In this document: one piece after another, positions 1 to 8,513 of the stretch
How the letters are laid out: each line of letters begins with the position of its first letter
Position numbering within the stretch: position 1 is the first letter of the stretch
From: DATBGZ01 sp963803115
GTDB lineage: Bacteria > Actinomycetota > Actinomycetes > Mycobacteriales > Micromonosporaceae
Reading direction: 5' to 3'
DNA length: 64,000 nt
Assembly (NCBI GenBank): GCA_963803115.1
Contig: CAWDLN010000001.1
Coordinates: 186,001-250,000 of the forward strand
The notes under the pieces: generated by a model
Databases searched by the model: none
What the model saw: only the letters and a program-made list of their open reading frames with translations
Told to the model about the DNA's origin: nothing
Position numbers and translations under genes: made by a program

Positions 1-462
1 GAACATTGCCTGCAGGATGTGCGGCAGCGGTAGCCAGATCGTGCCCAGCTGAGCGATGCCAGTCGTACGGCCGGAGAGGATTCGACGGCTGATCTCCAAA
101 TGGGCGTACGAATCGTGGTAGCCGAGCAGCAGGTCGTGCCGGAGAAAATAGACACAGGCGAGCACCGACAACACTGCCGCGGTGACGGTCACGACGATGC
201 CGGCCCAGTCCCGCGTTGTTGCGCCGGGGATTTCATGCCGCGACCGCAGCGCCCGCAGCGCCCGGAACTCCTGCGTCGGCGTGGCCGATTGCAGGTCCGG
301 CGCGTCCGAACGCAGCAACCGCAGCGCCTGCAGGATCCGGAACTCAGACGTCGGGGTGATCGTGCGCGCAGCTGCGTCCGATGTGGACTGTTCCGGCGCC
401 GAATCGTCGCCGCTGGACTCATCGGTGGTGGACGGCGAGGCGTCCGGCAAAGTGGCGGTCAC
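1..462 (-). CDS. ArnT-like (GT39-type) membrane glycosyltransferase, N-terminal part
   Basis: Only the first 154 codons are in the window; the gene runs off the left edge. After a hydrophilic N-terminus of about 90 residues comes one hydrophobic helix (AGIVVTVTAAVLSVLACVYF), then HDLLLGYHDSYAHLEISRR and the segment AQLGTIWLPLPHILQAMF. That layout is typical of the first periplasmic loop of GT39/ArnT-like enzymes, which move sugars from polyprenyl phosphates at the outer membrane face. The GTG start at 462 overlaps the TGA of the upstream gene (GTGA), so translation is probably coupled and it is the third gene of the GT2/GH113-like operon. Family from motif memory; acceptor unknown. The hydrophilic leader is repetitive (EFRxLxALR twice). 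Confidence 0.72.
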   Translation of the reverse strand, partial: MTATLPDASPSTTDESSGDDSAPEQSTSDAAARTITPTSEFRILQALRLLRSDAPDLQSATPTQEFRALRALRSRHEIPGATTRDWAGIVVTVTAAVLSVLACVYFLRHDLLLGYHDSYAHLEISRRILSGRTTGIAQLGTIWLPLPHILQAMF

Positions 463-1577
463 TGACCGGGCCACCCGGCTGCGAAACACTCCCGGATCGC
501 GGCGTCGCCCCGGCCGATGAACGAGCCCGCCCCGTAGGTTTCCGCCCTTGCCGGCTCGGCCCACGAGTCCAGGCTCCAGAAGTAGATGCCGGACATCCGT
601 AGTGACTTCACGGCGGCGCAGGCACCGGCAAACCAGTTCGCCTGGATCAACGGCGCCACCGTCTGTCCTTCCTCGGCCCACCTGGCTGGATGCGCATAGG
701 CGCCGGGAGTTGCCGCGATGCCGACCTCCTGCACGACCGTACTGGTCAGTTCGGCCGGTCGTTTCTGCAGCCACGTGCTCCACGCGCTAGTGATCTGGGC
801 GACGGTTGCCGAGTTGGTTAGGCCCAGCTGGGGATAGGCGTCCAGTCCTGGGATCGCACCGGCGACTCCCGGCCGGCCGGTGGCCCATTCGCCCCAGTTG
901 TCGGCGTAGGCCAACCGGCCCGTAAAGACACCGCCCGCGGCGGCGAGCAACGCCTGCCATTGCGCGGTTCGTCTTATCAACGAGTCCAGTTCGGTCCCAA
1001 CGACGAAGGTGTCCGCCCCCGCAGCCTGGGCGGCAGCGAGAAACGGCAGGAGCGTGTCACGGTACGAGGCGAACCACGCCGTGACATTCTTCGGTTCGAT
1101 CGACCCACGCCAGGCACTGGCATAGCCCGTGATGTTCTTCTCATCGATGATGGGCCGCAGCATGACCCGCAAGCCGCGCGCCTTGGCGTGGCGGACCACG
1201 TCGCCCAGCGATTCCGGGGTGGGTGTGACGTTCGGCGTCGTATAGACCCGCGTCGGCCACGCGCCGTCGGTGAAGATGGGGAAGGAGATGCCGACACTGT
1301 TTGCACCGAGACTCACCACGTAGTCCAGGAGGCGGTCGGAGTTGTTCTTGACCGCATACGCGTCATTCACGCCATGCCAGAAGATTTGCACGCCGAGGTC
1401 GGCGGTGGCCGCCTTCGCCGCCGCGGAGATCTGCGGCACGGGGATCGCAGTCATGGTCTCCTCCATCGGTGTCGCCGGCGCCGGGCGAGCGTACGGGATG
1501 CTCGGACCCAGCTGCGAGCACGCGCTCAACTGTCCAATGAGGACAATCGCCGCGAGCGCCCGCAGGAGCCGGCTCAC
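459..1577 (-). CDS. GH113-like secreted glycosidase lipoprotein
   Basis: 372 residues. The N-terminus SRLLRALAAIVLIGQLSACSQ is a lipoprotein signal peptide with a lipobox ending LSAC, so the enzyme should sit on the outer membrane face. The rest resembles a TIM-barrel glycosidase: LGVQIFWHG near the start, a VVGTELDSL strand (candidate acid/base Glu), VVQEVG (candidate nucleophile Glu) and a terminal GIYFWSLD strand, as in GH113 and related beta-mannanase-type families. Start chosen at the GTG (1577) that overlaps the TGA of the upstream GT2 gene; a longer reading frame exists but would lack a signal peptide. In this operon it may trim or release the polymer made by the GT2, as BcsZ does for cellulose. 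Substrate is inferred, not shown. Confidence 0.75.
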   Translation of the reverse strand: MSRLLRALAAIVLIGQLSACSQLGPSIPYARPAPATPMEETMTAIPVPQISAAAKAATADLGVQIFWHGVNDAYAVKNNSDRLLDYVVSLGANSVGISFPIFTDGAWPTRVYTTPNVTPTPESLGDVVRHAKARGLRVMLRPIIDEKNITGYASAWRGSIEPKNVTAWFASYRDTLLPFLAAAQAAGADTFVVGTELDSLIRRTAQWQALLAAAGGVFTGRLAYADNWGEWATGRPGVAGAIPGLDAYPQLGLTNSATVAQITSAWSTWLQKRPAELTSTVVQEVGIAATPGAYAHPARWAEEGQTVAPLIQANWFAGACAAVKSLRMSGIYFWSLDSWAEPARAETYGAGSFIGRGDAAIRECFAAGWPGQ

Positions 1578-3277
1578 TCCTGAGCCCCGACAGACTGTCC
1601 CTGAAGGACCATGGGCAGGAGTACGGTCTCGGGTGCCACGGCTTGGAGGAGCACCGTGCGTTTCGGCGTGACCACTGGGCGGGCGTTGTTGACGGGCGTC
1701 ACATCGCCTCGGTCCTCGGTCGGTTGCTCGCTCGTCATGATGCATTCCGGCGGTGGTAGGTCGATGCCATCGTCAGTCTCGTCGTGTCCGTGCGGTGTCT
1801 TGTGCCAGGCCCGCCTGCCGATGAGGAGCTCGAACACGGCAACGTATGTGGAACGGCTCATCCACAGCCACATCACCTGGGCCGCGAACATGTACTTGAT
1901 GAGCCCGAACCGGCCACGTGTATGGTCGGCCTCCTCGAGGCACGTCTGCACCAACTCGTACACGGTGATGAAGTTGCCGAGGACGAACAGCGCCGCCGCG
2001 CTGTAATAGACCGGCGTCGGAAAGAGCTCGGCGATGAACTCGGACCCGCTAGCGAAGTAGCCGACGGTCAGTGCCAGGAAGATGGGGTTCACCAGGAACG
2101 TCAAGGGTGTACCGAGGGTCAGCAGGAGGAAGCATAACCATCGGTGCGGGCCCATCTCTCTCGCCGATCGCAGCGGACGGCGGGCGTGCACCAAACCAGT
2201 CTGTACGTACCCGCCCTTCCACCGTCGCTGTTGCTTGTCGACCACGCGCGTGGAGGCTGGGGCCTCCTCGAGGGTCACCGAGCCGAGGATGTCGGCCCGG
2301 TAGCCAGCTCGCGCCAATCGCGCGCCGAGATCGGCGTCCTCGGTCAGGTTGTGCGGATCCCAGATCAGGCCACCCGATAGCGCGGTCTCCAGTAGCGCGT
2401 CGACTTTGAAATGGTTCGATGTTCCGCCCAGCGGGATCGGCAGGCCGAGCCGTGTCAGCCCCGGCAGGAACCGCCGGAAATGAACCTTGTACGCGATCCA
2501 ATAGAGCGCAGTGATCCAGTTGGTGTCGTCGTTCCAGAAGGCGAGCTCTGCCTGCAGGCAAACGATGTCACGGCGGGCCATGCGGAACGTCGCGACGGCC
2601 TTGAGCAACTGGTCCGGGGCCGGACGGTCCTCGGCGTCGTAGACGGTGAGGTAGCGGCAACCGTCCGCGACCAGCAACGGGATGGCCATGTTCAGCGCGT
2701 TCGGTTTGGTCTTCGGGCCACCCGGCGGGACGACGAGCACAGTGACATGGCCCAGTGGTCCCACGGCGCGTCGACCGTCGCCATGAAACCGCAGCCCGAG
2801 TGTTTTGGCGGCCGCCAGTGTCTCCGCATCGTCGTGCTCGATCAGCAGGTAGACGTGTAGCCGCTCCCGCGGGTACTGCAGCTCCGCGGTCCGCCCCATC
2901 AGCCGCCGCAGCATATTGGCTTCCTTGTGCACCGGCAGCAGGACGGCGTAGTGCGGCACTTTGTCCGGTGGCGGCGACGGCCCCACCAGGAGTGGTCGAT
3001 AGCCCCGACCGGCGATGGTGACCAAGACCTTGAGCAACGCGAACACCAGGTAGAGGAGCACAAGGCCGGCGAAGATGACGGTCGTGGTGAGCCTGAAATC
3101 CATGACCAGCCCACCGCCGACAATGAGTACGACCAGTACGGCCAACGCCCGCTGGCCGTGACTCAGCAATATCGCGGCCGTCGTTGCGGGTGGCGATGTC
3201 GTGCTTCGAAACCCTGAGCCGGCCATCGCCCCTTTGACTTCCGCGTCGGTGGTGGTTGCCTCAGCAGCCCGAGCCAT
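1574..3277 (-). CDS. Cellulose-synthase-like family 2 glycosyltransferase
   Basis: 567 residues. Two N-terminal membrane helices precede a GT-A domain with HYAVLLPVHKEANML, the nucleotide-sugar motif VYDAEDRPAPDQ, LTEDADLGARL, and QQRRW (the QxxRW signature of processive synthases). Several C-terminal helices follow, then a hydrophilic tail of about 60 residues. This is the arrangement of membrane polysaccharide synthases that couple polymerisation to export; there is no PilZ domain. Start set at ATG 3277 (MARAAEATT); upstream in-frame codons belong to the intergenic region, and the ribosome binding site is weak, so the start is uncertain. It is first in an overlapping three-gene operon with a secreted glycosidase and an ArnT-like enzyme. 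Confidence 0.85.
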   Translation of the reverse strand: MARAAEATTTDAEVKGAMAGSGFRSTTSPPATTAAILLSHGQRALAVLVVLIVGGGLVMDFRLTTTVIFAGLVLLYLVFALLKVLVTIAGRGYRPLLVGPSPPPDKVPHYAVLLPVHKEANMLRRLMGRTAELQYPRERLHVYLLIEHDDAETLAAAKTLGLRFHGDGRRAVGPLGHVTVLVVPPGGPKTKPNALNMAIPLLVADGCRYLTVYDAEDRPAPDQLLKAVATFRMARRDIVCLQAELAFWNDDTNWITALYWIAYKVHFRRFLPGLTRLGLPIPLGGTSNHFKVDALLETALSGGLIWDPHNLTEDADLGARLARAGYRADILGSVTLEEAPASTRVVDKQQRRWKGGYVQTGLVHARRPLRSAREMGPHRWLCFLLLTLGTPLTFLVNPIFLALTVGYFASGSEFIAELFPTPVYYSAAALFVLGNFITVYELVQTCLEEADHTRGRFGLIKYMFAAQVMWLWMSRSTYVAVFELLIGRRAWHKTPHGHDETDDGIDLPPPECIMTSEQPTEDRGDVTPVNNARPVVTPKRTVLLQAVAPETVLLPMVLQGQSVGAQE

Positions 3278-3322
3278 GTCAACCCTAGGACGATAAGCAG
3301 TCAGCCCGGTTATTACCGACGA

Positions 3323-3346
3323 CCGACACGCCCAGCCGCGTGTCGG
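3323..3346 (-). terminator. Hairpin between GSDH/PA14 gene and GT2 operon
   Basis: Perfect 8-bp inverted repeat CCGACACG / CGTGTCGG (3323-3330 and 3339-3346) with an 8-nt loop, lying in the 88-bp gap after the stop of the PA14 gene. There is no clear U-tract, so it may be an attenuator or a weak terminator. Confidence 0.45.
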
Positions 3347-3365
3347 TGGCCGCCACACCGGCACA

Positions 3366-6300
3366 TCAGATTGCATTGCTTACGCTCAGGCGGGCCGTGG
3401 CGTCCCAGCTGTTCTCGTAGTACTCCATCACCACGGTGTGCGCCCCACCAGTGAGGGTGAGGTTGGTCGTGGTGGTGGTCGCGCTCTGGTCCACCCACCG
3501 GTTGATGACCAGCTGACCGTCAACGAAGAGGCGAACACCATCATCGGCGGTAACCGAAAACGTGTACGTACCCGCCGCGAACGTCGTGCTCCGCGTCCAC
3601 CGGACAACGAAATGGTCAGCGTTGATGCCCGGCGCCGGAGACGACTGCCCCCACATGTAGTCGACCGTCGCCTCCTGCCGCGACACATCCGGCGACCGCG
3701 TCGGCATCGGCGGAGCCGTCCCCGCACCCGGCGTGTTCCAATACTGCGCCAACCACGTGGTGGCCTGGCCCGCCGTCTGGTTCCAGCTCAACTTCGCCGT
3801 GGCGTCCCAGCTGTTCTCGTAGTACTCCATCACCACGGTGTGCGCCCCACCAGTGAGGGTGAGGTTGGTCGTGGTGGTGGTCGCGCTCTGGTCCACCCAC
3901 CGGTTGATGACCAGCTGACCGTCAACGAAGAGGCGAACACCATCATCGGCGGTAACCGAAAACGTGTACGTACCCGCCGCGAACGTCGTGCTCCGCGTCC
4001 ACCGGACAACGAAATGGTCAGCGTTGATGCCCGGCGCCGGAGACGACTGCCCCCACGTGTAGTCGACCGTCGCCTCCTGCCGCGACACATCCGGCGACCG
4101 CGTCGGCATCGGCGGAGCCGTCCCCGCACCCGGCGTGTTCCAATACTGCGCCAACCACGTGGTGGCCTGGCCCGCCGTCTGGTTCCAGCTCAACTTCGCC
4201 GTGGCGTCCCAGCTGTTCTCGTAGTACTCCATCACCACGGTGTGCGCCCCACCAGTGAGGGTGAGGTTGGTCGTGGTGGTGGTCGCGCTCTGGTCCACCC
4301 ACCGGTTGATGACCAGCTGACCGTCAACGAAGAGGCGAACACCATCATCGGCGGTAACCGAAAACGTGTACGTACCCGCCGCGAACGTCGTGCTCCGCGT
4401 CCACCGGACAACGAAATGGTCAGCGTTGATGCCCGGCGCCGGAGACGACTGCCCCCACGTGTAGTCGACCGTCGCCTCCTGCCGCGACACATCCGGCGAC
4501 CGCGTCGGCATCGGCGGAGCCGTCCCCGCACCCGGCGTGTTCCAATACTGCGCCAACCACGTTGGTTGGTCCACTGTGGTGTCCCACGTCAGCTGGGCGA
4601 TCGCGTCCCAGCCAGAGTCGAAGTACTCCATCCGGATCGTGTGGTTTCCCGAGCCGAGGTCGACCGTGGCGTTGTAGACCGTCGCCGATTGGCCCCGCCA
4701 CTGGTCGATGACCACCTGCCCGTCCACGAATAGGCGAACACCGTCATCGGTCACCGTCGCGAACTTGTAGCGACCGGCCGCGAAGTACTCCGTTTTCGTC
4801 CAGCGCACAGAGAAGTTGTCGGCGGGCACGGAGGGGGCCGGAGCAGCTTGGTTCCAGATGAAGTTGATCGACGGATCGGACCGCGTAAGCACGGGCGCAC
4901 CCGAGAGGTTTGCGTTCGCGAAATACTCGCCGACAAACGGAGCCGACGGTGCATAGGTCGCTGTGTAGGTGGAGTCGGCGTCCGTCGCGGTGATGATGTG
5001 CCGGATCGGTTGCCCGTCGGACCACGCCATGAAGTGGTAGACCGCGCCGTTGGGGGCGACCGTGGTCGGCGGCGCGGCGACCTCGCGCTGGAATCCAACA
5101 ACCGCCACCGTTGTGTACGGAGTGCTCGTGGGCACGCCGTCGACCAACAGCGTCAGGCCCGGCGGATCCGAGTTCACGGTGATGTGCGTCTTGCGGGGAT
5201 AGATGCTCACTGACTTGGTCGTCGAGACCCCGTCGCGGTCGGTGGCCGTGACGATCACTTCGTACCACGTGTCCGCCGACGCCTCCCCGGTTGTTGGAAT
5301 CGTGAACGTGCCGGTTCGGCTGGTGAGCGGACCTACGAACGGATGAACGTGCGTGCCGTGGTGGAAGCGGACCTCGGTGGTGAACGCGGTGTCGGGCAGC
5401 GCGCCCCCGGTGAAGTCGACCGCGGAAGCGCCGTAGCTGATCGTGTCTCCGGCGCGATACAGAGCCCCGTTGGTGGGCGCCGAGACGGTGAGATTGGGCG
5501 GCGACCCGACCTGGACGACGATCGGCGTCGCCGCGCTCTGGCTGACACCGTCGGAAACAGTCAGCCGTACTGTGTAGGCACCTCGCGCTGAGAAGGTCTT
5601 GATCGGATTCGGCGATGCGCTCGTCGTGCCGTCGCCGAAGTCCCATAGGAAGGTCAGCGGATTGCCGTCGGGGTCACTGCTACCGGCGGATGAGAACTGA
5701 ACCTGCAACGGCTGCACGCCCTGTGTCGTACTCGCACTGGCCATCGCGATCGGCGGGTGCGACGTCGAGCTGTACGAGATCCGATGCAGTTCGCCCGGGA
5801 AGATGTCCAGGTAATACAGTGATCCGTCGGCGGCCACCTTGAGGTCCACGACAGTCCCGGCAGCCGGTTCAAATGCATTGACCGCGGTCACATTTCCGTT
5901 CGAGTCGAGCTGGGCGGTCTTGATGAAGCCCTGCGCATAGTCACCGAAGAACAGCGCACCCCGATACGCGGCAGGGAACATGGTTCCGCGATACACCGGG
6001 CCGCTGGTGACCGCAGCGCTCTGTCCATTGTGGGGATAGGTGTAGATCGGGTTCGTCAGCCCGCCGCAGTTGGCGGCACACATGCCCTCGGCCAGCGGCC
6101 AGCCGTAGTTGCCGCCGCGGACGACGTGGTTCAGTTCTTCCCAGGACAAGTCGCCGACGTCGCCGACATACAACTGCCCCGTGACGGAGTCGAATTGAAA
6201 CCGCCACGGATTGCGAAAGCCGTAGGCCCAGATCGAGCCGAGCTTGCCGGGCTGGCCGTAGAACGGGTTGTCAGACGGGATGGACCCGTCGGAGTTGATG

Positions 6301-6857
6301 CGATGAATCTTGCCGTGCGGGTTCGTGAGGTCTTGAGCGTTGGGCGGGTACCCGTTGTCGCCAACGGCCAGGTAGAGCTTGCCGTCCGGTCCGAATGCGA
6401 TGCTCCCGCCGACGTGAAGCTCCTGGGACGGGGACTGCGTAACGAAGATCTGGTAGGGACCTTGAGCCCCGACGTCGCCTGATGCGTCGAAGCGCACGAG
6501 GTGATTGAGAAGATCGAGTCCGGTGTAGTAGAAGTACACGTAGTTGTTGGCGACGCCGAACTGAGGATCGAAGGCGATGCCGATCAGCCCCCGGTCGCCC
6601 GACGCAACGGACGGCAGATCGGCGAACGGCTGCGCGAGCAGCTGGCCGTTCTTGACGACCCTGACCTTGCCGGCGCGTTCCAGGACGAAAATGCGGCCGT
6701 CAGGCGCGATCTCAAACCCCGATGGTTGGTCGAGGCCTGCACCTACTATCAACGAGTTCACAAACCCCGATGGGGGAGCAGCGTGCGCTGGCGAGGCGGC
6801 CAACAAGGCCGCCACCACCGCACAGGTCACAGCGACCGCCGTACGCCGAAGCCACAT
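3366..6857 (-). CDS. Secreted glucose/sorbosone dehydrogenase-like protein with PKD and four PA14 domains
   Basis: 1163 residues with a clear Sec signal peptide (about residues 1-26, cut after AHA). Residues about 30-370 form a six-bladed GSDH/PQQ-type propeller (LDQPSGFEIAPDGRIFVLER, VGDNGYPPNAQD, YTYPHNGQSAAVTSGPVYRG). A PKD domain follows (SSDPDGNPLTFLWDFGDGT), then a region of about 180 residues with beta-sandwich character, and four PA14 domains from about residue 640 to the end, each with the DDGVRLFVDGQ motif. PA14 modules commonly bind glycans. A strong ribosome binding site (GAGGAGGAGAC) fixes the start. The last three PA14 domains are near identical. Likely an extracellular sugar oxidase or carbohydrate-binding protein; the catalytic role is inferred from family only. 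Confidence 0.88.
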   Translation of the reverse strand: MWLRRTAVAVTCAVVAALLAASPAHAAPPSGFVNSLIVGAGLDQPSGFEIAPDGRIFVLERAGKVRVVKNGQLLAQPFADLPSVASGDRGLIGIAFDPQFGVANNYVYFYYTGLDLLNHLVRFDASGDVGAQGPYQIFVTQSPSQELHVGGSIAFGPDGKLYLAVGDNGYPPNAQDLTNPHGKIHRINSDGSIPSDNPFYGQPGKLGSIWAYGFRNPWRFQFDSVTGQLYVGDVGDLSWEELNHVVRGGNYGWPLAEGMCAANCGGLTNPIYTYPHNGQSAAVTSGPVYRGTMFPAAYRGALFFGDYAQGFIKTAQLDSNGNVTAVNAFEPAAGTVVDLKVAADGSLYYLDIFPGELHRISYSSTSHPPIAMASASTTQGVQPLQVQFSSAGSSDPDGNPLTFLWDFGDGTTSASPNPIKTFSARGAYTVRLTVSDGVSQSAATPIVVQVGSPPNLTVSAPTNGALYRAGDTISYGASAVDFTGGALPDTAFTTEVRFHHGTHVHPFVGPLTSRTGTFTIPTTGEASADTWYEVIVTATDRDGVSTTKSVSIYPRKTHITVNSDPPGLTLLVDGVPTSTPYTTVAVVGFQREVAAPPTTVAPNGAVYHFMAWSDGQPIRHIITATDADSTYTATYAPSAPFVGEYFANANLSGAPVLTRSDPSINFIWNQAAPAPSVPADNFSVRWTKTEYFAAGRYKFATVTDDGVRLFVDGQVVIDQWRGQSATVYNATVDLGSGNHTIRMEYFDSGWDAIAQLTWDTTVDQPTWLAQYWNTPGAGTAPPMPTRSPDVSRQEATVDYTWGQSSPAPGINADHFVVRWTRSTTFAAGTYTFSVTADDGVRLFVDGQLVINRWVDQSATTTTTNLTLTGGAHTVVMEYYENSWDATAKLSWNQTAGQATTWLAQYWNTPGAGTAPPMPTRSPDVSRQEATVDYTWGQSSPAPGINADHFVVRWTRSTTFAAGTYTFSVTADDGVRLFVDGQLVINRWVDQSATTTTTNLTLTGGAHTVVMEYYENSWDATAKLSWNQTAGQATTWLAQYWNTPGAGTAPPMPTRSPDVSRQEATVDYMWGQSSPAPGINADHFVVRWTRSTTFAAGTYTFSVTADDGVRLFVDGQLVINRWVDQSATTTTTNLTLTGGAHTVVMEYYENSWDATARLSVSNAI
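3397..4562. repeat. 402-bp tandem repeat (three near-identical PA14 units)
   Basis: Three head-to-tail units with 402-bp period (134 codons), starting about 3397, 3799 and 4201. They look almost identical at the nucleotide level; one visible difference turns DYTWGQ into DYMWGQ in the last copy. The third unit diverges after about 4562, where it joins the older, clearly different first PA14 domain. Identity at silent sites points to recent duplication or ongoing gene conversion. Confidence 0.95.
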
Positions 6858-7161
6858 GTCTCCTCCTCGGAGCGCTCATACTCCGTCCGCCGGGTACTGT
6901 CCACACCAGCGGCGTCCGGAACCACATGGTCGACGGCGGTAACCGCACACCAACCATGAACCATCAACGTCTAATTGCCATATCCAACGAGGCTCAACTC
7001 GCGTCGTGGCTGGCGAAAGCAGTGTAAGTCGACACCGGGCACATCGGACACCGAAGTCGGCAATCTAGCAGCGTGTCTTGACTGTCGACTTGGCACACAA
7101 TTCATGGCGGGTCCACCGAGGACTGTCCGGTGGGCGCTCCACAGTAGACCGACCTTGGGGT
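6858..7161. other. Non-coding stretch upstream of the PA14 gene
   Basis: 304 bp without a convincing gene. It holds the ribosome binding site and presumably the promoter of the PA14 gene, including an 8-bp palindrome GAGCGCTC at 6870-6877. Short reading frames here have no recognisable content. Confidence 0.5.
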
Positions 7162-7724
7162 TCACTGAATTGAGGAGCCAGCTTCCAGTGTTTGAATTGC
7201 CCGGTGCAGCGCTCTGGTGCGCGCCGCCGGCGTTCGTGCTTTCAGCAACGGCAGGAACGTGGCGTACTGGTGGCTCCGGCTCAGCGCCTCGAAAGCAACG
7301 CGGGCGCGGTCGTTCGCGGCGAGCTCGGTTGCTAGGTCGTCAGGGATGGAGGCGTTGCGCTGAGACTCGTACGCCAGCGCCCAGCGGCCGTCGGCCTTGG
7401 CCGCCACGACCTGTACCCGGCCGGCGGGCCGCATCCTCCCGCCGCCTCGAGGGCTTCTACACGCTCCACATTGACGCGCGACCACGGGCTGCCCGGTCGT
7501 CGCGGTGAATAGCGCTGCAGGAAATGCGACGCGTCAAGTCCGCGGCGCTGGCCGTCGATCCAGCCGTGACAGATCGCGACGTCGCCGGCGTCCGCGGCGG
7601 TCAAACCTTCGACACCCTTCTTGGCGAGCTTGAGCCAGGCCGCGAGTTGGGTCGCGCCGTGCCGGGCGAGCCAGCTGTCCCACTGGTCGGCGTTGGAGAA
7701 GCTCAAGACGTCGGGGTCGTTCAC
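7162..7724 (-). pseudogene. YdeI/OmpD-associated family protein, frameshifted
   Basis: The 5' part reads VLSFSNADQWDSWLARHG, ICHGWIDGQRRGLDASHFLQRY and RRPGSPWSRVNVERVEAL, the standard order of the YdeI family (about 190 residues). At about 7430-7440 the frame changes and the family pattern continues as RMRPAGRVQVVAAKADGRW through to IQTLEAGSSIQ. Total length (563 nt) fits one missing base in a 187-residue protein. The GTG start at 7724 has a good GAAGGA site 7 nt upstream. Members have been linked to protection against bacteriocins and peptides in enterobacteria; function here is unknown. The break could be a sequencing error in a G/C run. Confidence 0.8.
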
Positions 7725-7842
7725 AGTTGTGTCCTTCGTGGAGCTCTCAGGGCGCCGAACACTCGACGACGATCGTCTCAGGAACCGGTGGCATTTCGGG
7801 CATTCTGCAGTATTGCGCCAGCGCGAGAGGTCCGGACACAAG

Positions 7843-8376
7843 TCACGGTGCCTGCCCGCTGATCCCGACGAGGTGAGGCGAGGCCGCATCGATGGTCACA
7901 GGTGAGAATCCGTGCATGCGAAGGGCGGCCGCAACCCGCTGCGCGATCTCGTTTGCTCTTCCGTTGCCGGGAGGCGTCTCGTAGAACAACCGAAGTGTGC
8001 CCTTCCGACGCAGGTGGTTCCGAATGATGCTCAGGTCCGTGGCGCTCGACGGCACCCAGAACGAGTTCACGTTGATCGCGAAGACCATGTCAAAACGGAT
8101 GCCGGGCGAGGTGAAGTCGGTCAAGTCGACCTTTCGCAACACGGCCTTGCCTGCGGCGATGTGTGCGGCGTTGCGTTGGCTCGCCCGGGCAATGGCAGTC
8201 GCCGACCGGTCGATGGCGGTGACCCTGCCGCGGACAAGCCGCTCACAGATGACCGACATTGCCACGCCATTCCCGCACCCGATCTCGAGGATCTGATCAT
8301 CGGGGCCTACGCTGAGGGACTCGACAGCCCAGCGGACTCTGGGCGGCAAGCCGGCGGCTCGGCGAGTGTCGTTCAT
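7843..8376 (-). CDS. Class I SAM-dependent methyltransferase
   Basis: 177 residues. Motif I is ILEIGCGNG (residues about 29-37), followed by an acidic residue in VTAIDRS and a motif IV-like FDMVFAINVNSFW, as in small Rossmann-fold methyltransferases of the Methyltransf_25/11 type. The C-terminus is short, with a last strand around GFSPVTIDA. Substrate not deducible. It stands alone between the broken YdeI gene and the divergent TIR gene. Confidence 0.82.
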   Translation of the reverse strand: MNDTRRAAGLPPRVRWAVESLSVGPDDQILEIGCGNGVAMSVICERLVRGRVTAIDRSATAIARASQRNAAHIAAGKAVLRKVDLTDFTSPGIRFDMVFAINVNSFWVPSSATDLSIIRNHLRRKGTLRLFYETPPGNGRANEIAQRVAAALRMHGFSPVTIDAASPHLVGISGQAP

Positions 8377-8513
8377 CCCTCTGTTCTAGCCGATGACAAG
8401 ACCCCGACGTTGGCTGATCGACCCGGGCGAGGGGCCGTACGGTCGAGGACCGGCCGACGCGAGCGGAGCATGATATATCCGCCTGCTTGCGCATCGGGTC
8501 GAGAGGAGAACTG

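Noticed and set aside
3438..4733. Long plus-strand open frame of 431 codons with internal repeats
   Set aside because: It is the antisense shadow of the PA14 repeats, Arg-rich and without any domain.
6870..6877. CebR-like operator GAGCGCTC upstream of the PA14 gene
   Set aside because: Only the central 8 bp match the remembered 14-bp cellobiose repressor site; the flanks do not.
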